DNA of 16,285 bases from Planctomycetota bacterium (GCA_027295365.1 JAPULD010000009.1:1-16285), one strand, 5' to 3'; shown: positions 1 through 7,794, counted from the first letter of the stretch. A program made the numbers and translations. Notes: generated by a model from the letters alone, not told the origin.

Positions 1-610
1 GACTCCGACCGGGGCCAAAGGTGGATTGAAGTCGCCGGGCCAGCTTGGAGGCACACTCAGTCATGCCTCGTTCCTTGCACAGGACGAAGAGGCAGGCAAG
101 GCTCATGGGATCCTCATGATTCTTGAGGTTTGCATCCAGCAGGCTCCAGGCGTCATCGATTTCGTCGTGCTCGATTTTCAGCAGGGCCAGCAGCGTGGAA
201 GCGACCACCGGAAACGAAGGATGATCACTCCAGCGATCAAGATCAGCCATGGCCTCAACCGTATGGCCTTCGAGGGCTCGGCATACGTTCTGCAACAGAC
301 GCAGTTCCGAGGTCCGGAATATCGCCTCGTCGATCGTCTTAAGAGCCACATCGGGCCTTCCCAAGGCCAGGTGGAATCTCGCCACCTGCTCTGCGACAAG
401 AGGCCATGTCCTCACAAGATGATCGGTCTCATCCACCAGATTCGATGCTCGTTCCCATTGCCCCTGTTCCATGGCTCGCTTCAGGGCAACCGGGATCCAA
501 TGACCCGGACCCGAGGGGCGTCCCGTGGCTAGTGGCTTCAATTCGATGGTCTGGGACTGGCCCCGAGGGCGATTCCACCAGTGCCTGAGTCTGTGAAGCC
601 AGAATTTCAT
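1..610 (-). CDS. TPR-like helical-repeat protein, 3' end cut by window edge
   Basis: An open frame on the minus strand starts at ATG 610-608 and runs off the left edge without a stop, giving 203 visible codons. The start is supported by GGAG 8 bases upstream on the minus strand. The protein opens MKFWLHRLRHWWNRPRG, which is basic and Trp-rich and not a clear signal peptide. It then continues as amphipathic helices with Ala/Leu/Arg spacing typical of tetratricopeptide-like repeats, for example VAEQVARFHLALGRPDVAL, ELRLLQNVCRALEG and EIDDAWSLLDANLKNHEDP. The family is inferred from this pattern; no single repeat matches the TPR consensus strictly. The plus-strand frame over the same bases is its shadow. 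It lies 139 bases downstream of purF on the same strand, so read-through from purF is possible. Its function cannot be told from the sequence; such repeats usually mediate protein contacts. Confidence 0.7.
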   Translation of the reverse strand, partial: MKFWLHRLRHWWNRPRGQSQTIELKPLATGRPSGPGHWIPVALKRAMEQGQWERASNLVDETDHLVRTWPLVAEQVARFHLALGRPDVALKTIDEAIFRTSELRLLQNVCRALEGHTVEAMADLDRWSDHPSFPVVASTLLALLKIEHDEIDDAWSLLDANLKNHEDPMSLACLFVLCKERGMTECASKLARRLQSTFGPGRS

Positions 611-749
611 GGATCGATCTCCATTGACCACGCGATGGGAGTCCCGAATCGGGAGTCTCGTGACTTTGGAGGTATCGGACCCTCTGCGAAGCGAATGAAG
701 ATGGAGTTACCGGAATATCAAGGATTCCTCGTCGAGCTCACGAATCGGC

Positions 750-2666
750 TCAATAGGCCCTGACGTCAGATCGCTGGCGCCAGTTGAGGAACGAGGTGTT
801 CAGCACGCGATTCCCGCCTGGGGTGGGATAGTTCCCCGTGAAGTACCAATCCCCGGTGAAGTCAGGCATCGAAAGTCGCAAGTCATCGACGGTTTGGTAG
901 ATCACGTCGATCTGCCCCGTCCACGTGATATTGGGGGGACGCACGAGTTGCGCGATCTTCGCGGAGAGTTCTTCGAGCGTGAAGCGGTCGTAGATGGCCG
1001 CCACCTGATTGGTCAACTTGTCGTTGGGCAGGTTGATCTGGGCGAGACACTTCTGTTCGACCTCGTCCAGCACATCCGACTCGCCACGCTCTTCAAGGAG
1101 GGCGATCGCCGCCTCGAACGCGATGAATCGCCCGAGTTGGCTCATGTCGATGCCATAACAATCGGGGTACATGATGGGAGGGGCTGAACTGGCCACCACG
1201 ATACGCTTGGGATTGAGTCGGCTGAGAATGGTGATGATCGATTCGCGCAAAGTCGTGCCACGCACGATCGAGTCGTCGAGCACGACCAGCGTGTCGGTTG
1301 GCTTCACCACCCCCCGGGTGATGTCATAGATATGAGCGACCAGATTTCGACGCGCCGAGTCATGGGTGATGAACGTACGCAGTCTCTGGTCCTTGTGGGC
1401 GATCTTCTCAGCCCTGACGCGACCATTCATGAGCTGCGTCAGATCATCGCGGGTCACGGATTCATCCTGGATTTTCGTCCAGAGCTCTTCCATCTGCAGT
1501 TGTCGAGTGTGTTGCTCGATGCCCTCCAGCAACCCCACGTACGCGGTCTCCGCGGTGTTGGTGATATAGCTGAAAATCGCATTTTCAATGTCATTGTCGA
1601 TCATTTTCAGGACACGGGGAGCGAGGAATCGCCCCAGGTTCTTTCGTTCCTGGTAGATCGATGGATCGTTGCCGCGACTGAAATAGATGCGTTCGAAGGT
1701 GCATTGCCTCAGGGGCATGGGCTCGGTGAAAGGCTCATGCTCGATGTGACCGTCTCGCTTGACGACCAGGGCATGACCCGGTTTGATTGGCTCTACCTTT
1801 TCGGGATCGACGTTGAAGACATTGACCAGGGCCGCCCTTTCCGAAGCGAAAGCCACGACCTCGTCGTCGATATGGAAAAACGCGGGGCGAATGCCAGCCG
1901 GGTCTCGACAGATGTAGCAATCACCATTGCCCAGCATGCTGGCGAAGACGTAGCCGCCATCCCATTGATCCGACGCATTGCGCAGGACCCGGATGGGGTT
2001 CAAATCGTCGGAAATGCTCTTCGCCAGTTCACGACCCTTGAGATTCCTGAGTGAACCCGGGCCCATGGTCGACTTGAGGTGCCGATGTTCCTCGTCCAGG
2101 CTGAAACCAAGCCGTTCCAGGATGACCTGGGTGTCCGAGTCGCCTACCGGATTGAGTCCATCCTCGATGAGCTGATCAAACAGCTCCGAGGCGTTGGTCA
2201 TGTTGAAGTTCCCCGCGATGGCGAGGTTCCGACAGGCGATGTTGTGTTTGCGAAGCAGGGGATGGCAATTGGACAGGGCGTTGCCGGAATGCGTGCCATA
2301 TCGCAAGTGCCCAAGGTAGACGTTGCCCAGGAATTCAAACTTGAGCTTGAGGTCCAAGTCCTCGACGTCACGGAGTTTAGGACTGAACAGCCGACGCTCG
2401 TGGGGCATCGTGATGTCGAAAAGACGCTCGATGGCGTTGTGCTTGTCGGACCTGATGCGCTTGATGTAGGGCTCGCCGGGGGGCATGTCGAACTTGACGG
2501 TGGCGACGCCGGCCCCGTCCTGACCCCGATTGTGTTGCTTTTCCATGAGCAGGAAGAGTCGGCGCAGACCCCACGCGGGATCGTCGTAACGATCCCGGTA
2601 GTAGGTCAGGGGCTTTCGCAGCCTGACCAGCGCCAATCCACATTCGTGACCGATGAAATCGCTCAT
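750..2666 (-). CDS. purF: Amidophosphoribosyltransferase (PurF), long Bacteroidetes-like form
   Basis: Catalyses the first committed step of purine synthesis: PRPP plus glutamine to phosphoribosylamine. The N-terminal class II glutaminase domain begins MSDFIGHECGLAL, with the nucleophilic Cys at residue 9, so a short propeptide must be removed to expose it. RNLAIAGNFNMTN and the LGHLRYGTHSGN region are further glutaminase signatures. The phosphoribosyltransferase half carries the PRPP loop VVLDDSIVRGTT (Asp464-Asp465 onward). The C-terminus DWYFTGNYPTPGGNRVLN matches the extended tail I recall from Bacteroidetes PurF. At 638 residues it is well above the roughly 470-500 of E. coli or Bacillus PurF. 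A TTG 39 bases upstream keeps the frame open, but ATG 2666 puts the Cys where the family expects it. No strong Shine-Dalgarno is seen before it. It is divergent from the HD-GYP gene across 118 bases. Confidence 0.95.
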   Translation of the reverse strand: MSDFIGHECGLALVRLRKPLTYYRDRYDDPAWGLRRLFLLMEKQHNRGQDGAGVATVKFDMPPGEPYIKRIRSDKHNAIERLFDITMPHERRLFSPKLRDVEDLDLKLKFEFLGNVYLGHLRYGTHSGNALSNCHPLLRKHNIACRNLAIAGNFNMTNASELFDQLIEDGLNPVGDSDTQVILERLGFSLDEEHRHLKSTMGPGSLRNLKGRELAKSISDDLNPIRVLRNASDQWDGGYVFASMLGNGDCYICRDPAGIRPAFFHIDDEVVAFASERAALVNVFNVDPEKVEPIKPGHALVVKRDGHIEHEPFTEPMPLRQCTFERIYFSRGNDPSIYQERKNLGRFLAPRVLKMIDNDIENAIFSYITNTAETAYVGLLEGIEQHTRQLQMEELWTKIQDESVTRDDLTQLMNGRVRAEKIAHKDQRLRTFITHDSARRNLVAHIYDITRGVVKPTDTLVVLDDSIVRGTTLRESIITILSRLNPKRIVVASSAPPIMYPDCYGIDMSQLGRFIAFEAAIALLEERGESDVLDEVEQKCLAQINLPNDKLTNQVAAIYDRFTLEELSAKIAQLVRPPNITWTGQIDVIYQTVDDLRLSMPDFTGDWYFTGNYPTPGGNRVLNTSFLNWRQRSDVRAY

Positions 2667-2784
2667 GCTGCGCACAAGAGTAGGCGGCCTGAGGCCTCTC
2701 AGCAATCAGCGGTCGAGATGTACTCAGCGACAGGCGAGTCATGATCGCCTACCCTCATTGGGGAGCGGGAGGGCTCAAGGACTG

Positions 2785-4134
2785 ATGAAACCCGTGTCAT
2801 GGCAGATTCGCAAGCGATGGTTGCTGGTGGTGCTGATCGCGGCGGGACAACTCGCCGTGCTCTTGCCCTGCTCGCTTTGGCTGGCTGGCTGGCTGAAGCT
2901 GGCCACGGAAGACATCGTTGAGCAACGACTCAATGTCGCCACTATGCGGCACACGAGGCAGATGGCGGATCTCATCAATGACCTGGGGCCCATTGATCTG
3001 AGGGATGGATCCGATGACCGGGCCGATTTGCAACAATTGATCGATCGTATGGGAAGGCCCTACGGCGCTGCGTTGGTCATTATTCGCCAGAGTGACGGGC
3101 TCGTACTTGCGCAACCCAGGGAGTTGGGGCTTTATTTTTTGACCAAAGAGGCCTTGTCGAAATATGGCGGTGAATCACCCCCCGAAAATGGGGCATCCCC
3201 CGGCAATGGAGCCCCTCAGGACAACGCAACTAATCCGGGCGACTCTTCCTCTTCCGATGGCCCCATCGCGGTCCGCATGCTCACGCCCCTGGGGATTTCA
3301 CTCGTGGCGTTGCCCCACCGGGGTGATGTGGCCAACATCGTCCTTCGTTTCGACGCGTACATTCGGTGGACCATCATTGCCATGCTGCTCGTCATCGTTG
3401 CGAGCTCGACCATCCTGACCACGTTCATCGTGCAGCGATATGAAAATCGCCTGGCGGGAGAAAATGTCAATCTCGAGCGCCAGGTGGCGACCCGGAGCCG
3501 GGCGTTGGTCAAATCTCGTGATGCGGTGATTTTCGGTTTGGCAATGCTGGCCGAGTCTCGCGATGGGGAAACGGGTCTGCATCTTGAACGCATCCAGGCG
3601 TATGTACGATTGCTCGGGGATGAACTCATCCAGACCCATCCCGAAGTGGATGAGGAATTCGTGACGACGATCGAGTCGACGTCGGCGTTGCATGACATTG
3701 GCAAGGTGGGCGTGCCCGATCGAATTCTGCTCAGCCCTGATAAGCTCACCGATGAGGAGCGAGCCTTCATCAAGAAGCACCCCCTGATCGGATTCGACAC
3801 CATCTTCGCGGTCAAGCGGCGCTGGGGTGATGACCAGTTCCTCGTCACGGCGTGCGAGATCTGCGTCGCCCACCATGAACGGTGGGATGGGAAAGGCTAC
3901 CCCTTCGGGCATGTGGGCGACATCATTCCGCTCTCGGCCCGGATCGTGGCCTTGGCCGACGTCTACGACGCCCTGACCACGCAGCGGGTCTACAAGGATG
4001 CCTTGCCACATGATCATGCGAAGCAATACATCACCGACGAAGCGGGGGGGCATTTCGATCCCGAGATCGTGGAAGCGTTTCTTCGCTGCGAATCGAAATT
4101 CCAGGAAGTGCTTGAATCATCGCTCAGGTCTTAA
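2785..4134 (+). CDS. Membrane-anchored HD-GYP domain cyclic-di-GMP phosphodiesterase
   Basis: 449 residues. A membrane helix at about 10-33 and another at about 193-216 (YIRWTIIAMLLVIVASSTIL) bracket an extracytoplasmic sensor region of about 160 residues. That region holds a Gly/Pro/Asn/Ser-rich insert (about 128-160). A short coiled segment (about 220-240) leads to the cytoplasmic HD-GYP domain: H266 in GLHLERIQAY, the metal-binding HD pair at 303-304 (ALHDIGKVGVPD), HHERWDGKGYP at 363-373, and ARIVALADVYDALTT. All expected catalytic motifs look intact, so it probably hydrolyses cyclic-di-GMP. Substrate and signal are inferred from the family. ATG 2785 follows GGAGGG and AAGGA; an in-frame extension upstream to 2653 overlaps purF and is unlikely. 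No response-regulator receiver domain is present, so the N-terminal region is probably the input. The stop codon sits in the A-run of the following terminator. Confidence 0.92.
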   Translation: MKPVSWQIRKRWLLVVLIAAGQLAVLLPCSLWLAGWLKLATEDIVEQRLNVATMRHTRQMADLINDLGPIDLRDGSDDRADLQQLIDRMGRPYGAALVIIRQSDGLVLAQPRELGLYFLTKEALSKYGGESPPENGASPGNGAPQDNATNPGDSSSSDGPIAVRMLTPLGISLVALPHRGDVANIVLRFDAYIRWTIIAMLLVIVASSTILTTFIVQRYENRLAGENVNLERQVATRSRALVKSRDAVIFGLAMLAESRDGETGLHLERIQAYVRLLGDELIQTHPEVDEEFVTTIESTSALHDIGKVGVPDRILLSPDKLTDEERAFIKKHPLIGFDTIFAVKRRWGDDQFLVTACEICVAHHERWDGKGYPFGHVGDIIPLSARIVALADVYDALTTQRVYKDALPHDHAKQYITDEAGGHFDPEIVEAFLRCESKFQEVLESSLRS

Positions 4135-4175
4135 AAAACAACGCCTCGAGCGAGTCCTTTCGCGGGAGGCGTTGT
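4133..4175. terminator. Bidirectional hairpin terminator between convergent genes
   Basis: A perfect 10-bp stem (ACAACGCCTC at 4138-4147 with GAGGCGTTGT at 4166-4175) encloses an 18-base loop. On the minus strand it is followed by a U-run (complement of A at 4133-4138), which suits the lipoprotein gene ending at 4206. On the plus strand it is followed by TGTGTTT-type sequence only 3' of the HD-GYP stop. It therefore probably serves both convergent genes, and better on the minus strand. Confidence 0.7.
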
Positions 4176-4205
4176 GTGTTTCGATGACATCCGATCGAAG
4201 TTCGA

Positions 4206-4562
4206 TCAGTCGGCAAAGGCGATGATCTCGTTCTGGGGATAGGGGATTTCGGTCTCGGAATTGACCACGACCCACGATTCACCCTGCAGGTAGACCCAGC
4301 TGGGGAGCTCGGATCCTTCGTTCCAGAGGCCGTTGTACTTCCAGAAGTAGGTCTTCGTATGCGGCTCATAGTAAACGTCTGATTCGGGGAAGTGAACGAA
4401 CTTGTAATGCCAGGTGTGGGCTCCGGCGGCATTGTAATAAGGCATGCCATTGCTCTGCCACGAGACCTGATTCACCTTGGATTCACTTTCGCAGCCGCTC
4501 ATTCCGAGGGCCACACTGGCCAGCAACGTGACGCCGGCGATCGATTTCATTGTGCGCGACAT
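4206..4562 (-). CDS. Small lipoprotein, Tyr/Trp-rich (paralogue of the gene at 4811-5206)
   Basis: 118 residues. The signal peptide MSRTMKSIAGVTLLASVALGMSGC ends in a lipobox-like MSGC with the lipidated Cys at 24, so it is probably exported and membrane-anchored. The mature part is rich in aromatic residues, with the core SDVYYEPHTKTYFWKYNGLW followed by GSELPSW and ending EIPYPQNEIIAFAD. The same layout (VYY.P....YFW....W..G..LPS) occurs in the next gene. I recall it from small lipoproteins of planctomycetes and related bacteria, with no assigned function. ATG 4562 has GAGGAG 6 bases upstream; an in-frame ATG four codons later would leave a shorter signal. It is a separate transcription unit: a terminator at 4759-4783 precedes it and another at 4133-4175 follows it. 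Confidence 0.85.
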   Translation of the reverse strand: MSRTMKSIAGVTLLASVALGMSGCESESKVNQVSWQSNGMPYYNAAGAHTWHYKFVHFPESDVYYEPHTKTYFWKYNGLWNEGSELPSWVYLQGESWVVVNSETEIPYPQNEIIAFAD

Positions 4563-4601
4563 GATCTTCTCCTCATCGTCGTGGAATTCAACTCAAACGA
4601 C

Positions 4602-4618
4602 CCGCGCCCTTCGCGCGG
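4602..4618 (-). promoter_or_regulatory. GC-rich hairpin in the leader of the lipoprotein gene
   Basis: CCGCGC (4602-4607) and GCGCGG (4613-4618) form a perfect 6-bp stem with a 5-base loop, about 40 bases upstream of the ATG at 4562 on the minus strand. There is no U-run after it, so it does not look like a terminator. It could be a stabilising 5' leader stem or chance in GC-rich DNA. Confidence 0.2.
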
Positions 4619-4758
4619 CCACCATTCCTATCGGCGTTGAAACCGGGCGAAGTGAGCAATCCGGGGGGGCGTTTCCATTTGAAGGAAGTCGTTCCGGCGT
4701 GTCCGATAGATCGTTCGATCCCTTCGATGACAAGGCGATCCGGGATGAGCGCCGCGCG

Positions 4759-4783
4759 AAAAAAAACCGCCCCGATCGGGCGG
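4759..4783 (-). terminator. Rho-independent terminator after the second lipoprotein gene
   Basis: CCGCCC (4767-4772) pairs with GGGCGG (4778-4783) around a 5-base loop. On the minus strand the stem is followed directly by eight U residues (A at 4759-4766). It lies 27 bases past the stop of the gene ending at 4811, which is a classic intrinsic terminator arrangement. It separates the two paralogous lipoprotein genes into distinct transcripts. Confidence 0.88.
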
Positions 4784-4810
4784 CTTGAAGGTCGGGGTTG
4801 TCGCGAGGTC

Positions 4811-5206
4811 TCATTCTTGATCGGTGGGAGCGGTCGCGAAGATTGAATCAAGCTGGGGTTTCGGATACCGGGCCATGACTTCCTGATGACGCCGATAAGG
4901 CATCTTCGTGTCCAGCGTGACCATCTTGCGATCCGACTCACTCAGCTTGTAGGTGCTGGGCAATCGTTTGCCCACGCCCCAATACGCCGAGGCATGCCAG
5001 AAATACACATCACGGTTCGGGTCGAAATACACTTCGACGCTCGGGTAATAATGGTACGTGATCCCTTCATCAGTCTGGGATACGACCTGAGCGTTGCTCG
5101 AAGAAGTACTTGCGAAGTTGGAAGTCTTGTTCTGGCTGCAGCCAGGCAAGGCGATCATGGTCGCGATGAATGTCACGATAAGCAATGAGCGAAGAGCGGT
5201 ACGCAT
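4811..5206 (-). CDS. Small lipoprotein, Tyr/Trp-rich (paralogue of the gene at 4206-4562)
   Basis: 131 residues. The signal peptide MRTALRSLLIVTFIATMIALPGC has a good lipobox (LPGC, Cys23). A Ser/Asn-rich linker (SNFASTSSSNAQ) of about 30 residues follows, then the aromatic core YHYYPSVEVYFDPNRDVYFW and AYWGVGKRLPS, then TKMPYRRHQEV. This aligns with the neighbour's VYYEP....YFW....LW..GSELPS...EIPY, so the two are tandem paralogues. This copy has the longer linker and an extra C-terminal segment. ATG 5206 has AGGAAG about 8 bases upstream; the frame extends 22 codons further up, but that would bury the signal peptide. It is likely exported and anchored in a membrane. The molecular role is unknown. 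Confidence 0.86.
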   Translation of the reverse strand: MRTALRSLLIVTFIATMIALPGCSQNKTSNFASTSSSNAQVVSQTDEGITYHYYPSVEVYFDPNRDVYFWHASAYWGVGKRLPSTYKLSESDRKMVTLDTKMPYRRHQEVMARYPKPQLDSIFATAPTDQE

Positions 5207-5447
5207 GGTCGGCTTCCTGGCGGTTGAGGGATCGATCTCTGGCTCGGCAACTCCGATAGCCGCGATTAACATCGACCGAGTCGGGGGACCAGATCAGGAT
5301 CGATGGAGCCTTCTGGGGATATGACAGATCCTCCAGACCATACAGACCGACCTTTGGGCAATCGCGATCCAACCGCCACGGGCCTAAAGGAGGTGAGCAG
5401 AGGGCTTGATGCTCGAGGACTGGTCACATTTCGATCAATGCAACCCG

Positions 5448-6284
5448 CTACTCGCGTTCGACCTCGATGTCCATCCAGATGTCCAGTTCATGGGCGATGA
5501 TGAAGCCGCATCGTTGCACGTTGCGCTGGCTGGCCGATCCGGGGAGCGAGAACGTCACGACGTGATCGCATCCCAATGCACAGGCCTTGCGTTGTCTTGC
5601 ATTGATCAAGGCCGTCTGTGCGCCGCGTCCTCGAAATTCGGGTTTCGTGGAGGCGTGCCCCAGGTATCCCATACCATCGACAACCGAGAGGAGCCCGGAC
5701 GCGGCCGGCTCGCCATCGACCAGCGCGAGAAAGCCATACGCATCAGGCTGCCCGATGCGTTCTTTCAATTGCAACCCCAGGTATTCACGGATCGGGGATG
5801 GATACGTCAGACCCTCGGCATGGACCCTCCCCAGCAAAGCCGCATCATTGACGTCGACCTCTCGTATTGTCACACCTTCGCCCGGTTCGGGAATGTCTTG
5901 TCTTGGTTTGCAGTAAACCATCTGGTTGGAAAAGATGGGTTTCGTGCTCTTCTTGAAACCTCGAGAGCGCAAGGCGTTCGTAAGATCCGTTGAACCCAGT
6001 TCCGGAATCAGGTCGAATCGTGTGGGCAACTCATGAGCTCGATAAAACGCGATCACCTCGTCAAGTTGATCAATCAATTCCGCATCGAATCCGATGACCC
6101 GGTTGTACAGCGAAGTGTCCAGGCACGTACCGATGATCGCCACCGCTCGTCCAAACGTCTCGAATACAACCCCCGCCTTGGGGCCCAGCTCTCGCTGCAG
6201 GCCTTTCAAACCCTCCACCGCCTCATTGGCGTCGGCGGCTTCGAATCGATGGGACCGTTCCTTGGGGATGGTTGTTTCGCTCAT
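5448..6284 (-). CDS. GNAT-family N-acetyltransferase with an N-terminal extra domain
   Basis: 278 residues. The C-terminal half is a GNAT fold. VTIREVDVNDAALLGRV is the first strand/helix, YGFLALVDGEPAASGLLSVV the central strands, and ASTKPEFRGRGAQTALI the acetyl-CoA pyrophosphate loop (RGRGA near residues 218-222). SASQRNVQRCGF is the later segment seen in many members. The N-terminal 120 residues (…FDAELIDQLDEVIAFYRAHE…ALRSRGFK…) resemble a degenerate GNAT-like half seen in two-domain members. The substrate is unknown. ATG 6284 has no strong Shine-Dalgarno. It is divergent from the DUF819 gene across 199 bases, and no terminator hairpin was recognised in the 241 bases between its stop and the next gene on its strand. 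Confidence 0.88.
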   Translation of the reverse strand: MSETTIPKERSHRFEAADANEAVEGLKGLQRELGPKAGVVFETFGRAVAIIGTCLDTSLYNRVIGFDAELIDQLDEVIAFYRAHELPTRFDLIPELGSTDLTNALRSRGFKKSTKPIFSNQMVYCKPRQDIPEPGEGVTIREVDVNDAALLGRVHAEGLTYPSPIREYLGLQLKERIGQPDAYGFLALVDGEPAASGLLSVVDGMGYLGHASTKPEFRGRGAQTALINARQRKACALGCDHVVTFSLPGSASQRNVQRCGFIIAHELDIWMDIEVERE

Positions 6285-6483
6285 GGCGGGGAGATCATTG
6301 AATGAAATACGCCCATCTGCAAGCCGATCAGGCCCTGCTTTGTGAAGCTCAGAAGTATTTCTTCAGGCAACTCTAAAGTATTCCCACCCGGAAAAATTGT
6401 CCGACATGACCTCAATCCGAAGGGCCAGGGGCTTTTCCGACTATGGTGGGCCACCGATGGAACGCCCCCTGGAGTGATGCGGC

Positions 6484-7677
6484 ATGTTTGAAGAAACGTT
6501 GTTGACCAACCCTCTGTTGATTCTGGGAGTCTTGTGCGTCAACATTGCCATCACCGAATGGCTGTGCCGCCATTCATTCCTCAAACACTTTGGCACGGCC
6601 CTGCTGGTCATCATCGTGACCGCGATCGCGGCCAACCTGAAAGTGATTCCCACCGAATCCAGCACCCCGATTTACAGCTTGCTGTCGGGGGAAGTCGTGA
6701 GTCTGGCGGTGTTCTGGTTGTTGCTTCAGGTCAACCTGCGCGAATTGCTCAAGGCCGGGGCGCCGATGATCTCAATGTTTCTCATTGGCTCATTCGGCAC
6801 GTTCATGGGCGTGATGATCGCCATGTTCGTGGTCAAGGGGGCCACTCATTTTCCCGATGGCAGCCATGTCGGACTGGCCGCGATGTTCACCGGCACCTAC
6901 ACGGGCGGGTCGATCAACTTCAACGCGATGGCCGCGGCGTACGATGTCAGCGATACGGGGGCTCTCTTTACCGGGGCGATCGTTTCCGACAACGTCCTGA
7001 CCGCCATCTGGATGGTGATGTGTATCGCGATACCCCGGGGTCTCGGTTTTCTCAAGGGAAGGCATCAACCCCTCGGTGCCAACCTCGAACCGGCTCAGGC
7101 CTTGACCGGGGTCGAGCAGGATACCGATTCGATCCATCCGCTGGATCTGGCCTTGCTCATTGCGTTGGGGGCAGGGGCGGTCGCGCTCTCGGACTGGATT
7201 GCCGACATTGGCAAAGCTCGGGGCATGGTCGTTCCCTCCATGCTGTACCTGACCATCATCGCTTTGGTGCTGGCCCAGACTCCCGTGGCGAGCAAGCTGA
7301 AAGGAACGCGAACGCTGGGGATGTTCGCGGTGTATTTGTTCCTGGCCGTCATCGGGGCATGGTGCGACATCGAGGCTCTTGGAAATCTTGATGTCGGGGC
7401 GAGGTTGTTCGTGTTCGTAGTGCTGGTGGTCGCGATTCATGGCCTGATCACCTTCGTCGCGGGGGCGTTGTTCAAGGTTGATCGCGACATCATCGCGGTG
7501 GCTTCGCAGGCGAACATCGGGGGCGGCACCAGCGCCCTGGCCATCGCGCGAAGCCTTGGCCGGGGCGATCTGGTCTTGCCCGCCATTCTCGTCGGTTCGC
7601 TGGGCACTGCTCTCGGAAATTTCCTGGGTTGGCTTGCCGCGACGGTGATGATGAAGATGCAGGCGACGGGGGGGTAG
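6484..7677 (+). CDS. DUF819 (YjcL-like) polytopic membrane protein
   Basis: 397 residues with about ten hydrophobic helices from residue 8 to the C-terminus and no cleavable signal. The sequence MFTGTYTGGSINFNAMAAAY (glycine-rich turn at 137-147) and the second-half counterpart ASQANIGGGTSALAIARSLG (from 340) are what I recall as hallmarks of the DUF819 family (Pfam PF05684). These paired Gly/Asn-rich segments in two halves suggest an inverted-repeat transporter fold. The substrate is unknown; the family includes B. subtilis YjcL. ATG 6484 follows GGAG about 10 bases upstream. It appears to be a monocistronic unit. The gene ends just before the composition drops sharply to AT-rich DNA. Confidence 0.9.
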   Translation: MFEETLLTNPLLILGVLCVNIAITEWLCRHSFLKHFGTALLVIIVTAIAANLKVIPTESSTPIYSLLSGEVVSLAVFWLLLQVNLRELLKAGAPMISMFLIGSFGTFMGVMIAMFVVKGATHFPDGSHVGLAAMFTGTYTGGSINFNAMAAAYDVSDTGALFTGAIVSDNVLTAIWMVMCIAIPRGLGFLKGRHQPLGANLEPAQALTGVEQDTDSIHPLDLALLIALGAGAVALSDWIADIGKARGMVVPSMLYLTIIALVLAQTPVASKLKGTRTLGMFAVYLFLAVIGAWCDIEALGNLDVGARLFVFVVLVVAIHGLITFVAGALFKVDRDIIAVASQANIGGGTSALAIARSLGRGDLVLPAILVGSLGTALGNFLGWLAATVMMKMQATGG

Positions 7678-7686
7678 GCATCCTAT

Positions 7687-7716
7687 TTGATTCTTGGTAT
7701 TGTTTCAATTTATAAT
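7687..7716 (+). promoter_or_regulatory. Sigma-70-type promoter candidate for the DUF4145 gene
   Basis: TTGATT (7687-7692) and a consensus TATAAT (7711-7716) are separated by 18 bases, about 80 bases upstream of the proposed start at 7795. The perfect -10 box is notable, but the surrounding DNA is AT-rich, so chance matches are more likely here than elsewhere in the window. Confidence 0.4.
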
Positions 7717-7794
7717 TCTATTGGAAATTGTGATAGTTGAAGTTGCAATCAGTGACTCTTGTTTTTGAAGAACAATTGTAGAATGGGGATACTC

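Noticed and set aside
634..660. GGGAGTC direct repeats and a CCCGAATCGGG palindrome between purF and the TPR-like gene
   Set aside because: The palindrome has a one-base centre and no U-run, so it is neither a credible terminator nor a recognisable operator.
1332..2054. 240-codon plus-strand frame inside purF
   Set aside because: It is antisense to an intact, strongly recognised purF. Its residues mirror the complement of purF codons and show no domain.
2079..2744. 221-codon plus-strand frame at the purF 5' end
   Set aside because: This is an antisense shadow of purF and overlaps the divergent promoter region.
3298..4053. 251-codon minus-strand frame inside the HD-GYP gene
   Set aside because: It is the complement of the conserved HD-GYP domain, with no independent motif or start signal.
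5360..5400. Minus-strand GCGGTTGGATC and ACCTCCTTT strings, resembling the 16S rRNA 3' end
   Set aside because: The two pieces are in the wrong order and no other 16S sequence is present; this is a coincidence of short motifs.
7706..7730. CAATTT…AAATTG inverted repeat after the DUF819 gene as a terminator
   Set aside because: The stem is six AT-rich pairs with a 13-base loop and no U-run, and it overlaps a better promoter reading.
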